Assembly: GCA_023053685.1 (NCBI GenBank)
Contig: JALIGW010000040.1
Location: 310,001-374,000, forward strand
From: Diadophis punctatus similis
Taxonomy: Eukaryota; Chordata; Lepidosauria; Squamata; Dipsadidae
DNA length: 64,000 nt
Reading direction: 5' to 3'
Below, one piece after another: positions 1 through 9,094 of the stretch. The notes below the pieces were generated by a model. It ran no database searches. It was given only the letters and a program-made list of their open reading frames with translations, and had not been told where the DNA came from. Position numbers and translations under genes: made by a program. Each line of letters starts with the position of its first letter. Position 1 is the first letter of the stretch.

Positions 1-2
1 GG

Positions 3-1458
3 TTTTCGCTTTCACAAGAGACCAAGATAGAACAACTTTTACATCATTGCAACATGCAAGATGCCACACCAACATATACACCTATGCAAACAGATTTTTG
101 TAATTTGAAAGATGAAGAAAGTCCTGAGTTCAAGGATCAAACACTTTATCGTTCAGTAATTGGTTCACTACTATACAGTGGTGGGTTCCTACCGGTGCGG
201 TCCACTCTATAGCACCGGTAGCGGCCCGCTGGTGACGTCACAGTACCGGTGCGGTCGGTTGCCGGTGCCTGGGCGCCGCCATTTTTTAAAAAAAAAAGTT
301 AATTTTTTTTAAAAAAATTCTTCTGTGCATGCCCAGAAGCTGAGCTTCCGGCACTGCGCATGCGCTGCCTTCCTACCCCACAGTGAGTCCCAGCAGGGGA
401 GGATGGCTGAGGGAGCACGTGAGACTCTCAAAGAACAGGCGGCAGGAGCTATCTCCATTCCCCTCCCTTCAGCAGTCCGAGAAGCCACGAACGCGCGCTG
501 ATGATCCCAGGCATTTTCGCACATTCGAGGCTTCTTGAGCTGCTGAGGGGAGGGGGAACGGGCGGCAGGAGCCTAGGATCATCGAATGGGGAGAAGCATT
601 CAGGCCGGACAGAGCCTCCTAGAAGAACCGCTGTTGCGGTCTTGCTGCTCCCGCTGCGGGGGACTGCATTGTGGGTGGGCAATGCCCCCCCCACTTCTCC
701 GGCCGCTGCCAAGCTCCCGAGGCCCACACCCACCCGGTCACATGGCTGGCAAGCCACACCCACAAAATAAGCCATGCCCACAGAGTGGTAGTAAAAAAAT
801 TAGGAACCCGCCCCTGCTACTATATATTAGTGGTTGGACTTGACCAGACATAGCACTTAGTGTCAATTTGTTGTCACGACACGTAAGCAAAGCAAAAGAG
901 TTTCACTGGTCATGTATCAAGAAGTTATTGAAGTATCTAAAGTACACTCAACACATGAAATTAAAGCGAGAACCAACACATTCTGATTTTGCTGAACTAT
1001 ATTGTTATGCAGATGCTGACTGGGCAAGTGATAAGGAATCAAGAAAAAGCACCTCAGGTTACATAATGTACCTGAACGGATGTCCAGTTCACTGGAACAT
1101 GAGAAAACAAAGTTTTGTTTCTTGTTCTTCAACAGAAGCAGAATACGCTTGTATGTCAGACGCTTGTAACTCTCTAACCTGGTTCAATGCTTTAGTTACA
1201 GATATCTGGACCAAACCGAAGCAGCCAATCATTATGATGGAAGACAATCAATCAGTAGTTTACATTTCAAAAACACGTTTCACAGGCTCAAGGTCCAGAC
1301 ACATTGACATTCATTACAAAAATGTTAGAGATTTAGTAAGACAAGGTTTCATTAAGTTAGAATATGTGCTAACAGAATATCAGATAGCTGACATTTTGAA
1401 CAAGCCATTGCCAGCAACACAACATGAATTTCTGAGACATTTAATGTGTGTAGAGTGA
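3..1458 (+). pseudogene. Ty1/copia pol 3' part (RT end and RNase H), split by a hAT insertion
   Basis: The reading frame enters open at the window edge and encodes the end of a copia-type reverse transcriptase, including the conserved YRSVIGSLLY stretch, up to base 175. A 641-bp hAT element interrupts it, and the frame resumes after base 824. A TGA at 841-843 stands just before PDIALSVN, where copia elements usually have Arg, so a CGA-to-TGA change is likely. From 868 on, 196 codons are open and carry the copia RNase H acidic residues in YADADW, SSTEAEY and EDNQS, then the HIDIHY and ADILNK motifs near the end. The protein differs clearly from the intact copia element at 3563-8501, so it is a separate lineage. 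It is dead: 5' truncated by the window, one nonsense codon and one insertion. Confidence 0.9.
176..816 (+). mobile_element. Non-autonomous hAT element, family 1 copy A
   Basis: The left end starts CAGTGGTGGGTTCCTAC and the right end finishes TAGGAACCCGCCCCTG, giving imperfect terminal inverted repeats. It is flanked by perfect 8-bp direct repeats CTACTATA at 168-175 and 817-824, the hAT signature. The 641-bp interior has no transposase frame. It is GC-rich, with repeated ACCGGT motifs near the left end and GCGCATGCGC-like stretches. Same orientation and nearly same length as the copy at 31775-32413. Confidence 0.93.
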
Positions 1459-1492
1459 TTTAATCATATCCACCCAACCGACAAAGAAGGGG

Positions 1493-1789
1493 TGTCACGA
1501 TGTGAATATTGTCAGTTGTGAGTCTATGCAGGGTGATGCACCCCTATCCTAAATATTATGTGTGGATAGGTTTCCAATACAAGCAGAACATGTTATATGA
1601 TGTTTTGCGCATGTCTACATTCCTATCCACCATTAATCACTTCTGTTATACCTTCCCACCTGGAAGGACGTGTTGCATAGCAAAGATGTAGTTTATTCAG
1701 GATTTATTGTTTTATATTGTTTTGTAATGAAATAAATATTTTCTATTAGACATTTAATCTCGGTTTTATTTCTAAGTAATTGAATTCCA
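1493..1789 (+). repeat. 3' LTR of the first copia element
   Basis: A purine run AAAGAAGGGG ends at 1492 and is followed by TGTCACGATGTG, as expected for a polypurine tract and LTR start, 34 bases after the pol stop codon. An AATAAA signal lies at 1731-1736. The right edge is placed at a CA near 1789, where the next unrelated element begins, and is uncertain because no second LTR lies in the window. Confidence 0.6.
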
Positions 1790-1829
1790 AGGAAAAGATC
1801 CAATATCGCCTCTACGGGGAATTCTCCCC

Positions 1830-2488
1830 TTAACACAATCTTTCCTGTGTTGTAACTTGGTCCCATCTGCTGCTTGTTCCTTCTCTAGAGACTTGCAGTC
1901 TGGACCCCCTCCTCAGGAATTTCACCTCCTCGTGACTGCTCCTAAAATGGCGCTTTTCTTCCTCATTAAGCAAGCATGCCTTTAAAGCCTCAAAATTTAA
2001 GTCTTGCTCCTCTTTACACTCAAATATCGCAGAAACTGTGTCCCAGATTTTATCAAAACTGTTCAACACCAATAAAACCTTCTGGGATTCAGGGAATTTA
2101 ATCCCATGTTGTTCTAAATCCAAAAATAAACTTTGCATTTTATTTAAATGCTGTTCCACAGATTCGCCTGGTTGCAAACAGGTCCTGTAAAGTTTTCTCA
2201 ACAATTGCACGATATTACATGCAGAAACATTCACGTGCACAGCTCTTAATTTCAGCCAAATCTCCTTTGCAGTCTTTAAATTGGCAACATTTAGAAATTG
2301 TTCATCATCTAAATTCAAGATGCCATTGCTTGATCATGGCTTTTCTGATCAGCAGCTGCAAACACTTATGGTGGATTTTCTACGATATACCACAGCTCTT
2401 TAGCTTTCAGCAAACATTCCATTTTTGTAGCCCAAACAATAAAATTCCTCTGCCCCAAATGAGGCACAGAGCTTTCCTTAAATTCCAT
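1830..2488 (-). pseudogene. Ty1/copia gag fragment (UBN2-type), decayed
   Basis: On the minus strand a probable start codon at 2488 opens a short frame with the copia Gag N-terminal pattern (HLGQRNFIVWATKM, then LWYIVENPP). It is closed by TAA at 2368-2366 and shifted near 2330. The remaining 162 codons (2318-1830) match the copia-type gag polypeptide family: TAKEIWLKLRAVH, then the LRKLYRTCLQPGESVEQHLNKM helix and LLVLNSF. No zinc knuckle or pol follows; the element is cut off near 1793 where it meets the copia LTR of the other strand. Gag would form the cytoplasmic particle that packages the RNA. This copy cannot make it. Confidence 0.82.
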
Positions 2489-2577
2489 TGCAGCCGTTCT
2501 GCTTACTCTGCCTTGTTTCTCCTTTAAACACAGGCAGTCTCTTCAGCTTTAAATTACAATGCAGTCCCTAGTGTGTT

Positions 2578-2590
2578 CTGGGCCCATAAC
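2578..2590 (-). other. Copia primer-binding site, initiator tRNA-Met anticodon arm type
   Basis: The minus strand reads GTTATGGGCCCAG, complementary to CTGGGCCCATAAC of the anticodon stem-loop of initiator tRNA-Met rather than to a tRNA 3' end. Drosophila copia uses the same internal half-tRNA primer. It sits between the LTR (right) and the gag remnant (left), the expected place. Confidence 0.75.
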
Positions 2591-2916
2591 TTATCAGAGA
2601 ATTTTAATTCTCTGTTGAATAAAATAAATCAGAAGCTCTTACAGTCGACTGCATTTAGCTGATTCAAATAACTTCTTTATAATCATATCAAAATATTTAC
2701 AGTTCCATACATTCTTCTTTACAGCAAGTAGAAAGCATACTTCTTACAGACATCATAGCACAATGAAGACTTTACACAGAGAGATACAGACCGAGACCGA
2801 GACTGTAGAACACGTCCAGCTCCAAGCTTAATTCTTTGCACATGCTCACTAGCACTTTACTCTCATTGGCTGACTGAGATACCACATGACTCTTCCAGCT
2901 CATGAATATTCCATCA
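2591..2916 (-). repeat. 5' LTR of the decayed minus-strand copia element
   Basis: The interval lies immediately upstream (minus strand) of the primer-binding site. Its outer end on the minus strand begins TGATGGAATATTC at 2916, a plausible LTR start, and CR1 sequence begins right after it. The inner edge lacks a clear CA and is approximate. No partner LTR is present. Confidence 0.55.
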
Positions 2917-3525
2917 GGAAGCTTGTTAAAGAGAGATCCAACCTAAAAAATTAAGAGGAATTTCCTGACAGAACAATTAATTAATGGAATAGCTTGCTTC
3001 TGAGTTGTGGTTGCTCCATCACTGGAGGTTTTCAAAAACAGACTCCACAACCATTGGATTGGGATGGTATAAGACAGTGATGGCAAACCTTTTTGGCACT
3101 GTGTGCCTAAAACGGAACGTGTGTGCATGTGTGTGCATGTGCACGTGCCGGAGCACCGGAAACCCAAAGACCAGCTCGCCTGTGTGTGCATGCCTGTTTT
3201 TTGGCTGATTTTGGCCATTTTGGGGGGCATTTTCAGGCCGTTTTCCAGGCCGTTTTCTGGCCCAAAAACGACCTGAAAACAGCCCAGAAAACGGCCTGTT
3301 TTTTGGCCTGTTTTCCAGCTGTTTTCTGGTGCTCCAGTGCCCGCAAAGACCAGCTGGCCGGTCGTGTGCCCATAGAGAGGGCTCTGTGTGCCACCTCTGG
3401 CACGCATGCCATAGGTTTGCCATCATGGGTATAAGATCTCCTGCCTTGAGCAAAGGGTTGCATTATAAGACCTCCGAGATCCCTTCCAGCTCTATGATTC
3501 TATGTTCTCTTGAAATTGCACTATG
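2917..3525 (+). mobile_element. CR1 LINE 3' end, split by a hAT insertion
   Basis: Recognised from the 3' region shared by the other CR1 pieces here: GAGAGATCCAACC, then TTGCTCCATCACTGGAGG, a gap caused by the hAT element, then GATCTCCTGCCTTGAGC and the terminal GATTCTATGTTCT tail. Only the 3' untranslated end and tail are present. Confidence 0.8.
3075..3428. mobile_element. hAT-type miniature element in a CR1
   Basis: Ends are CAGTGATGGCAAACCT and AGGTTTGCCATCATGG (inverted repeats with a 1-2 base offset). Perfect 8-bp duplications GTATAAGA lie at 3067-3074 and 3429-3436. The 354-bp interior is a diverged palindrome built on TTTTCAGGCCGTTTTC-like units, with no coding capacity. Confidence 0.9.
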
Positions 3526-3562
3526 ATCAGAGCTTAAATGAGACTCTATAGCAGATCTCCCT

Positions 3563-4040
3563 TGTTAGGTCTCTGACCATAACTAATATTGGATAGAACA
3601 ATATATGTCTAGCTTTTAACAGCTATAAGTCTGTTTAGCTTAGGTGTTGCAGACTGCCACAAGAGGGAGCTAGAGTTCACAGCTTATTTCTATGGGAGTC
3701 CCTCTCTGTTTGTCTTTGGTCTCTGCTACTCAGAGTGTGTGTTCTCGGCTACTCATTAGAGCAAGGCCTAGAGTATGTATGCTCTGCATTTCTCTCTGTG
3801 TTGTAGTTATGTATTATAGCTAAAATGTATTTGTACTGGATAATACTTGGATTGTTACTATGACTATTAAGTGTATGACTTTGGACTGTTTATAGGAACA
3901 TGCTATTTCTTAAAGTAAACTTTAATTCAAGTTAGTGTAGCTGTGTGTGACTGAGTACTTATTCACAACTGATCTCAATCTAAACGTTTCTGTATGCACA
4001 ACCTTGGTAACACAAGGAATACTCTGCTAATACATTAACA
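3563..4040 (+). repeat. 5' LTR of the intact copia element
   Basis: It runs from TGTTAGGTCTCTGACC to AATACATTAACA. By eye it matches 8024-8501 at every base. It should carry the promoter and transcription start, but I see no strong canonical TATA box or AATAAA in it. Confidence 0.95.
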
Positions 4041-4042
4041 CT

Positions 4043-4056
4043 GGTTATGGGCCCAG
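4043..4056 (+). other. Primer-binding site, initiator tRNA-Met anticodon arm
   Basis: GGTTATGGGCCCAG begins two bases after the 5' LTR. It is fully complementary to CTGGGCCCATAACC, the anticodon stem-loop of eukaryotic initiator tRNA-Met. This suggests priming from a cleaved half-tRNA, as described for Drosophila copia. The same site is seen in the unrelated copia remnant at 2578-2590. Confidence 0.82.
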
Positions 4057-4132
4057 AGAGATATTGAGAGTTAGTGTGAATATTCAGTTTCATACTCAGA
4101 CAGCTAACTTGTGGTTTACTGTTAAATTAACA

Positions 4133-7100
4133 ATGGCACAAGAACAGTCAACTAGCTTATCCCTGATAACCAGGTTAGATGGAACTAACTATGTTTCCTG
4201 GTCTATGAAGTGCAGCTTACTTTTGCGTAAAGAAGGATTATGGACTGTGGTTAATAATCCACCTGATATAACAGCTTGGGATCCAACAAATGCTGAAGAT
4301 AAGAAGAAAATAGCTGCCTTTAACCGGGATAATGAAAAGGCTCTTAGTATTATTGGACTGACACTGAGTGATCAGCAACTGGTCCATATTCATGGTGAAG
4401 ATTCTGCTGCCAAGTGTTGGAGTACCTTAAAGAGACTTTATGTTCGAGATAGTGTTGGTGCACACATACACCTTACACGTAAACTGTTCAGAGCACGTTT
4501 GTTAAAATGTGGTGACATGTTAGCTCATTTGGAGTTTATGAAGAGAACATTACAAGAGCTACATGAAAAAGAACTGATTTTTTCAGAGTTGCATCAAGTT
4601 TATATTATTCTTTCTTCTTTGGATGACTCTTATGATGATTATGTGTCTTCACTGGAAGTTTTGACCAGAGATGAACTGACATTGACTGGCATAATAGGAA
4701 GACTGTTAGAAGAGTCTAGAAGAAGGCAAGATAGAAAACAGCTGAGAGAGAAACCACCACAGGAAGAAATACGGTCTTCAACTGCCTATATTGTTAGGAA
4801 ATGTTATTCTTGTGGGGCTAAAGGTCATATAGCCAGATTCTGTAAAAAGGGTAAAAAGCAGAATGCTAGTAATATGCAGAGAGCTTATAATGATGTTAGT
4901 GTAGCTATATCAAGTACAAATAAAACTGTAAGCCATGATATCTGGATAATAGACAGTGGAGCATCTCAGTGTATAACTAAAAGTAAAGAGAGATTTGTTA
5001 ATATGACTGAAAGTAAACAGCATGTATCATTAGCAAATGGCTGGAAATTGAGAGTATCTGGAGAAGGTAATGCATATTGTTCATGTATTAATGAAAGTTT
5101 ACCAATGTTATATGTACCTAACCTTAAAAATAACTTACTATCTGTCAGAGAATTGGTAAAAGCAGGGTTTGTGGTAACTTTTCAGGGAGATAAATGTTTA
5201 ATTGAAAAACAAGGTAAAAGAGTTACTGCAAGATTGCATGATGGCTTATATATTATCCACGATAGTCCATTAAATAAGGCCAATTCAGTTTATGAAAATA
5301 GAAAGCCTCATGATGAATGTATTCATTTGCTCCATAGACGTATGGGACATTTAAATTTCAAAGTTTTAAAGAAAACTGTTGAGTTATCTAATGGTATAAA
5401 ATTAAAACCTTGTGCAAGATATTTAAATTGTAATGCTTGCAATCAGGAAAAGAGCAAGGTAATTCCTGCAAACAGGTTAAATGGATTTAAAACCAAGGAA
5501 CCATTAGAGGTTGTATTTGCTGATCTCATTGGCCCTAAGAAACCCAGTTTAGGTGGAGCCTGTTATATATTGAGCATAGTTGATCATTTTTCTAGATATG
5601 GTTTCTGTTATCTGATGAAAACAAAAACAGAAACATATCAGCATTTTGTAAACTGGTTAAGGTTTGTTGAACGAAAAATGAAAAAGAAACTGGTTAGTTT
5701 AGTAACAGATAATGGTACTGAGTTTACCAATAAGAGATTTGAAGATATGCTAAAGAGAGCTGGTATTGAACATAAGCGTTCTGCTCCTTTTCGGCCACAA
5801 CATAATGCGCATATTGAACGTAGAGGTCAGACATTACAGGCTATGTCTAGAACCATGATTTCAGATTCTGGTTTACCAGAGAGGCTCTGGGGTGAAGCTA
5901 TAATGTGTGCTAACCATGTTTTGAACAATGTAGTGAATGCAACAACTGGTGAATTGCCATTTACCCGTTGGTATGGTAGGAAACCAAATCTTAGTTATTT
6001 GCATACATTTGGTGCACCAGCATGGGTGCATATTCCCACACAAGTAAGGCGAAAGGGACAACACAGAGCACGGAAATTATGTTTTGTAGGGTATGAATCT
6101 AATCATAGATCATTTAGATTCTGGGAGCCAGGTACTACTAGAGTATATTGTAGTGCAAGTGCTAAATTCCTTGAGCATGTTGGATGGAGTAAACTGGAAC
6201 AGGAATACAAGGAACAAGATAGTATCGTTGTTGAGGATCCATTGTTTCCTGATGATTCTGATAAGAATAGTACTGATGATAGGATAGTGAAAGAATCCTC
6301 AATAGAGGAATCATCTATGGGTGATGTAGAAGATACCTCAATAGGGGAGGAAAAGGAAGAGGAAATTCCAACAACTTGTACTAAATTGCCTAGGAGGTCA
6401 ACTAGGGAGAGACGTCCACCTGATAGATATCAGGCAAGTATTGTATGCCAGATTAATGTGGAACCGTCTAATTATAATGAACTTAAGCTGTATCCAACAA
6501 AGGAACAGGTAGCTTGGCAGGAAGCTATGAATAAGGAATTAAAATCTTTAAAGGATCTTGAGGTATATGAAGATGTACAGTTACCACCAGGTGAGCGTGC
6601 AATAGGTTGCAGATGGGTGTATAAATTAAAGACTGGTGTGGATGGCACTGTTACCCATAAAGCAAGATTAGTTGCTCAGGGATTTGCTCAATCAGATAAG
6701 GATTATGATGAGGTATTTGCACCTAGTTTGAGAGCAAATACATTGAGAGGAGCATTAGTTTGGGCAGCTAAAAATAAATGCATAATTAATCATGTAGATG
6801 TTGAAACTGCATATCTACATGCACCTTTACAACATACCATTTATATGAGAAAGCCATTAAGTTTAAAAGATGATGGAAAAAATAATTATTGGAAATTAAA
6901 GAAAAGTCTTTATGGTTTAAAGCAATCAGGTTATGAATGGAATAAATGCATTGTAAAAGAATTAGTTTCCATGGATTTTAAAGCTGGTATAGCTGATCCT
7001 TGTTTATTTAGGAGAGAGAAAGATGGTTTGATTTCTCTGTTGCTATTATTTACAGATGATATAGCGATTATAACAAAGACTGAACAAGAAGCAAATGATA

Positions 7101-7990
7101 TTGTTTCTGAATTACAAAGAAAGTTCAAGATTAGAAATTTAGGAGAAATTAAACATTATTTGGGTCTTGATATAATGAAGACAAATAGAGGATTCAAAAT
7201 TTCGCAAGCTAAGAAGATTAGCCAATTGTTAAAAAGATATAACCTGGAGAATTGTAAAACTGCTAAGACACCAATGGATCAGGGATTTACAAATAGTGAT
7301 ACTAAATGTCCTGTGTTTGATAAGGAGATATATCAGTCTCTAATTGGTAGTCTCTCATATTTGAGTAATTGGTCTAGGCCAGATATATCTTACAGCGTAA
7401 ATCAACTGGCTAGATATAATGCTGAACCAAATGAAAGGCATTGGCAAGCAGCTAAACGAATACTTAGATATCTAAAGCACACAATACATTATTCTTTATA
7501 TTTAGAACCGAGAAATGAATTAGTGTTATCTGCATATGCTGATGCAAGTTTTGCTACTGATGCAATGACTCGCAAATCAACATCAGGTATAGTGGTAATG
7601 TTGGGTAATGCTTTAATAGGGTGGAAATCTATTAGGCAACAACATATTAGTTTATCCACTATGGAAGCAGAATTCTCGAGTTTATCATTAATGTGTACAG
7701 AATTGGTATATTATAAACAATTGTTAAAGGATATAGGAATTACTGTACAGGAGCCATTTATTGTGTATGAAGACAATCAATCTGCCATTAGTATGGCTAA
7801 TAGTTTAGCTGTGAAAACAAGGTCGAAACATACTGATTTGAGATATCTGAATGTTAGACAATGTGTTCAAAATAAAATGGTTAAGTTGGAATACTGCATG
7901 ACTGAACAGAATATTGCAGATCATTTCACTAAAGCGCAAGGTGCAATTAAACACAAAGAGTGTTGTGAAAACTATGGTTTAAAGATGTAA
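4133..7990 (+). CDS. Copia Gag-Pol polyprotein (1285 aa), intact
   Basis: One frame encodes the complete copia enzyme set. The frame is open from 4064, but the first ATG is 4133 and starts MAQEQSTSLSL, just before the Gag LDGTNYVSW motif, so I chose it. Domains in residue numbers from this start: Gag 1-220; CCHC zinc knuckle CYSCGAKGHIARFC 224-237; aspartic protease DSGA 274-277; pre-integrase zinc domain with H401, H406, C433, C436; integrase with D464, D526, E562 (exact D,D35E spacing); reverse transcriptase with D889 and FTDD ending D975-D976; RNase H with YADAS, STMEAEF and EDNQS acidic residues; end at ADHFTKA. The order protease-integrase-RT-RNase H defines Ty1/copia. No stop or frameshift interrupts it. 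Gag and Pol share one frame, so the Gag:Pol ratio must be set another way. The RT motif FTDD instead of the usual YVDD is odd. Confidence 0.96.
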   Translation: MAQEQSTSLSLITRLDGTNYVSWSMKCSLLLRKEGLWTVVNNPPDITAWDPTNAEDKKKIAAFNRDNEKALSIIGLTLSDQQLVHIHGEDSAAKCWSTLKRLYVRDSVGAHIHLTRKLFRARLLKCGDMLAHLEFMKRTLQELHEKELIFSELHQVYIILSSLDDSYDDYVSSLEVLTRDELTLTGIIGRLLEESRRRQDRKQLREKPPQEEIRSSTAYIVRKCYSCGAKGHIARFCKKGKKQNASNMQRAYNDVSVAISSTNKTVSHDIWIIDSGASQCITKSKERFVNMTESKQHVSLANGWKLRVSGEGNAYCSCINESLPMLYVPNLKNNLLSVRELVKAGFVVTFQGDKCLIEKQGKRVTARLHDGLYIIHDSPLNKANSVYENRKPHDECIHLLHRRMGHLNFKVLKKTVELSNGIKLKPCARYLNCNACNQEKSKVIPANRLNGFKTKEPLEVVFADLIGPKKPSLGGACYILSIVDHFSRYGFCYLMKTKTETYQHFVNWLRFVERKMKKKLVSLVTDNGTEFTNKRFEDMLKRAGIEHKRSAPFRPQHNAHIERRGQTLQAMSRTMISDSGLPERLWGEAIMCANHVLNNVVNATTGELPFTRWYGRKPNLSYLHTFGAPAWVHIPTQVRRKGQHRARKLCFVGYESNHRSFRFWEPGTTRVYCSASAKFLEHVGWSKLEQEYKEQDSIVVEDPLFPDDSDKNSTDDRIVKESSIEESSMGDVEDTSIGEEKEEEIPTTCTKLPRRSTRERRPPDRYQASIVCQINVEPSNYNELKLYPTKEQVAWQEAMNKELKSLKDLEVYEDVQLPPGERAIGCRWVYKLKTGVDGTVTHKARLVAQGFAQSDKDYDEVFAPSLRANTLRGALVWAAKNKCIINHVDVETAYLHAPLQHTIYMRKPLSLKDDGKNNYWKLKKSLYGLKQSGYEWNKCIVKELVSMDFKAGIADPCLFRREKDGLISLLLLFTDDIAIITKTEQEANDIVSELQRKFKIRNLGEIKHYLGLDIMKTNRGFKISQAKKISQLLKRYNLENCKTAKTPMDQGFTNSDTKCPVFDKEIYQSLIGSLSYLSNWSRPDISYSVNQLARYNAEPNERHWQAAKRILRYLKHTIHYSLYLEPRNELVLSAYADASFATDAMTRKSTSGIVVMLGNALIGWKSIRQQHISLSTMEAEFSSLSLMCTELVYYKQLLKDIGITVQEPFIVYEDNQSAISMANSLAVKTRSKHTDLRYLNVRQCVQNKMVKLEYCMTEQNIADHFTKAQGAIKHKECCENYGLKM

Positions 7991-8012
7991 GGTATTATAT
8001 ATTGATCTACCC

Positions 8013-8023
8013 AAAGGGGAGAA
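8013..8023 (+). other. Polypurine tract of the intact copia element
   Basis: AAAGGGGAGAA directly abuts the 3' LTR and is the expected primer for plus-strand DNA synthesis. Confidence 0.85.
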
Positions 8024-8501
8024 TGTTAGGTCTCTGACCATAACTAATATTGGATAGAACAATATATGTCTAGCTTTTAACAGCTATAAGTCTGTTTAGC
8101 TTAGGTGTTGCAGACTGCCACAAGAGGGAGCTAGAGTTCACAGCTTATTTCTATGGGAGTCCCTCTCTGTTTGTCTTTGGTCTCTGCTACTCAGAGTGTG
8201 TGTTCTCGGCTACTCATTAGAGCAAGGCCTAGAGTATGTATGCTCTGCATTTCTCTCTGTGTTGTAGTTATGTATTATAGCTAAAATGTATTTGTACTGG
8301 ATAATACTTGGATTGTTACTATGACTATTAAGTGTATGACTTTGGACTGTTTATAGGAACATGCTATTTCTTAAAGTAAACTTTAATTCAAGTTAGTGTA
8401 GCTGTGTGTGACTGAGTACTTATTCACAACTGATCTCAATCTAAACGTTTCTGTATGCACAACCTTGGTAACACAAGGAATACTCTGCTAATACATTAAC
8501 A
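8024..8501 (+). repeat. 3' LTR of the intact copia element
   Basis: 478 bp, same sequence as the 5' LTR, bounded by the polypurine tract on the left and the TCCCT target duplication on the right. Confidence 0.95.
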
Positions 8502-8530
8502 TCCCTCTCTCTCGCTCCATCATCTCTCTC

Positions 8531-8604
<74 letters not shown>

Positions 8605-8609
8605 TTCTT

Positions 8610-8675
<66 letters not shown>

Positions 8676-8702
8676 ATCTATCTTTCTTTCTTTCTATCTA
8701 TC

Positions 8703-8772
<70 letters not shown>

Positions 8773-8797
8773 TATCTATCTATCATCTATTCTATCT
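8531..8797 (+). repeat. (ATCT)n / (GATA)n microsatellite, about 265 bp
   Basis: Long uninterrupted ATCT runs broken by short TTTC and ATC variants. On the other strand this is a GATA array, the motif of Bkm repeats known from snake sex chromosomes. It starts 30 bases right of the copia insertion. Confidence 0.97.
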
Positions 8798-8802
8798 TTT
8801 AG

Positions 8803-9094
8803 AGGAAGACAAACCTGCTGGCCCCAGGAGCTAGGTCTGAAGGAACAGAATAGTGTCTATAGATACAGTATACAGTATGTATATAGAACTTTTCCAGTAT
8901 GAATAAGTACTGTTGTTTGCATTTAAGAGCATTTGTTTTACTGTTTTAGGCAGTGTTGAGTGTGATATTTGAGCCAACAGCTGAGCACTGTTTGCTCCCT
9001 CCTCAATGAACTTGTCTGGTTGCTGGACCAAAAAGCCTAGACATTATTCTGTTCCCTCAGACCTAGCTCTTGGAACTAGCAGGTTTATCTTCCT
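8803..9094. repeat. Palindromic element with 56-bp inverted arms
   Basis: The left arm 8803-8858 and the right arm 9039-9094 are inverted copies with about 48 of 56 bases matching (left starts AGGAAGACAAACCTGC). The 180-bp loop has no gene. It resembles a foldback or MITE, but I see no target duplication, partly because the left flank is microsatellite. Confidence 0.7.

Larger units (their letters stand above)
3563..8501 (+). mobile_element. Complete Ty1/copia LTR retrotransposon, apparently intact
   Basis: The element is 4939 bp. It has two 478-bp LTRs that I read as identical, starting TGTTAGG and ending AACA. Perfect 5-bp target duplications TCCCT flank it at 3558-3562 and 8502-8506. Inside, in order, are a primer-binding site, one open gag-pol frame, a polypurine tract and the 3' LTR. 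Identical LTRs and an unbroken frame point to a very recent insertion. Ty1/copia elements are scarce in vertebrates compared with Ty3/gypsy. It landed just before a GATA microsatellite. Confidence 0.96.

Noticed and set aside
8531..8797. CRISPR-like spacing of repeats
   Set aside because: It is a plain ATCT microsatellite in eukaryotic DNA; no spacers.
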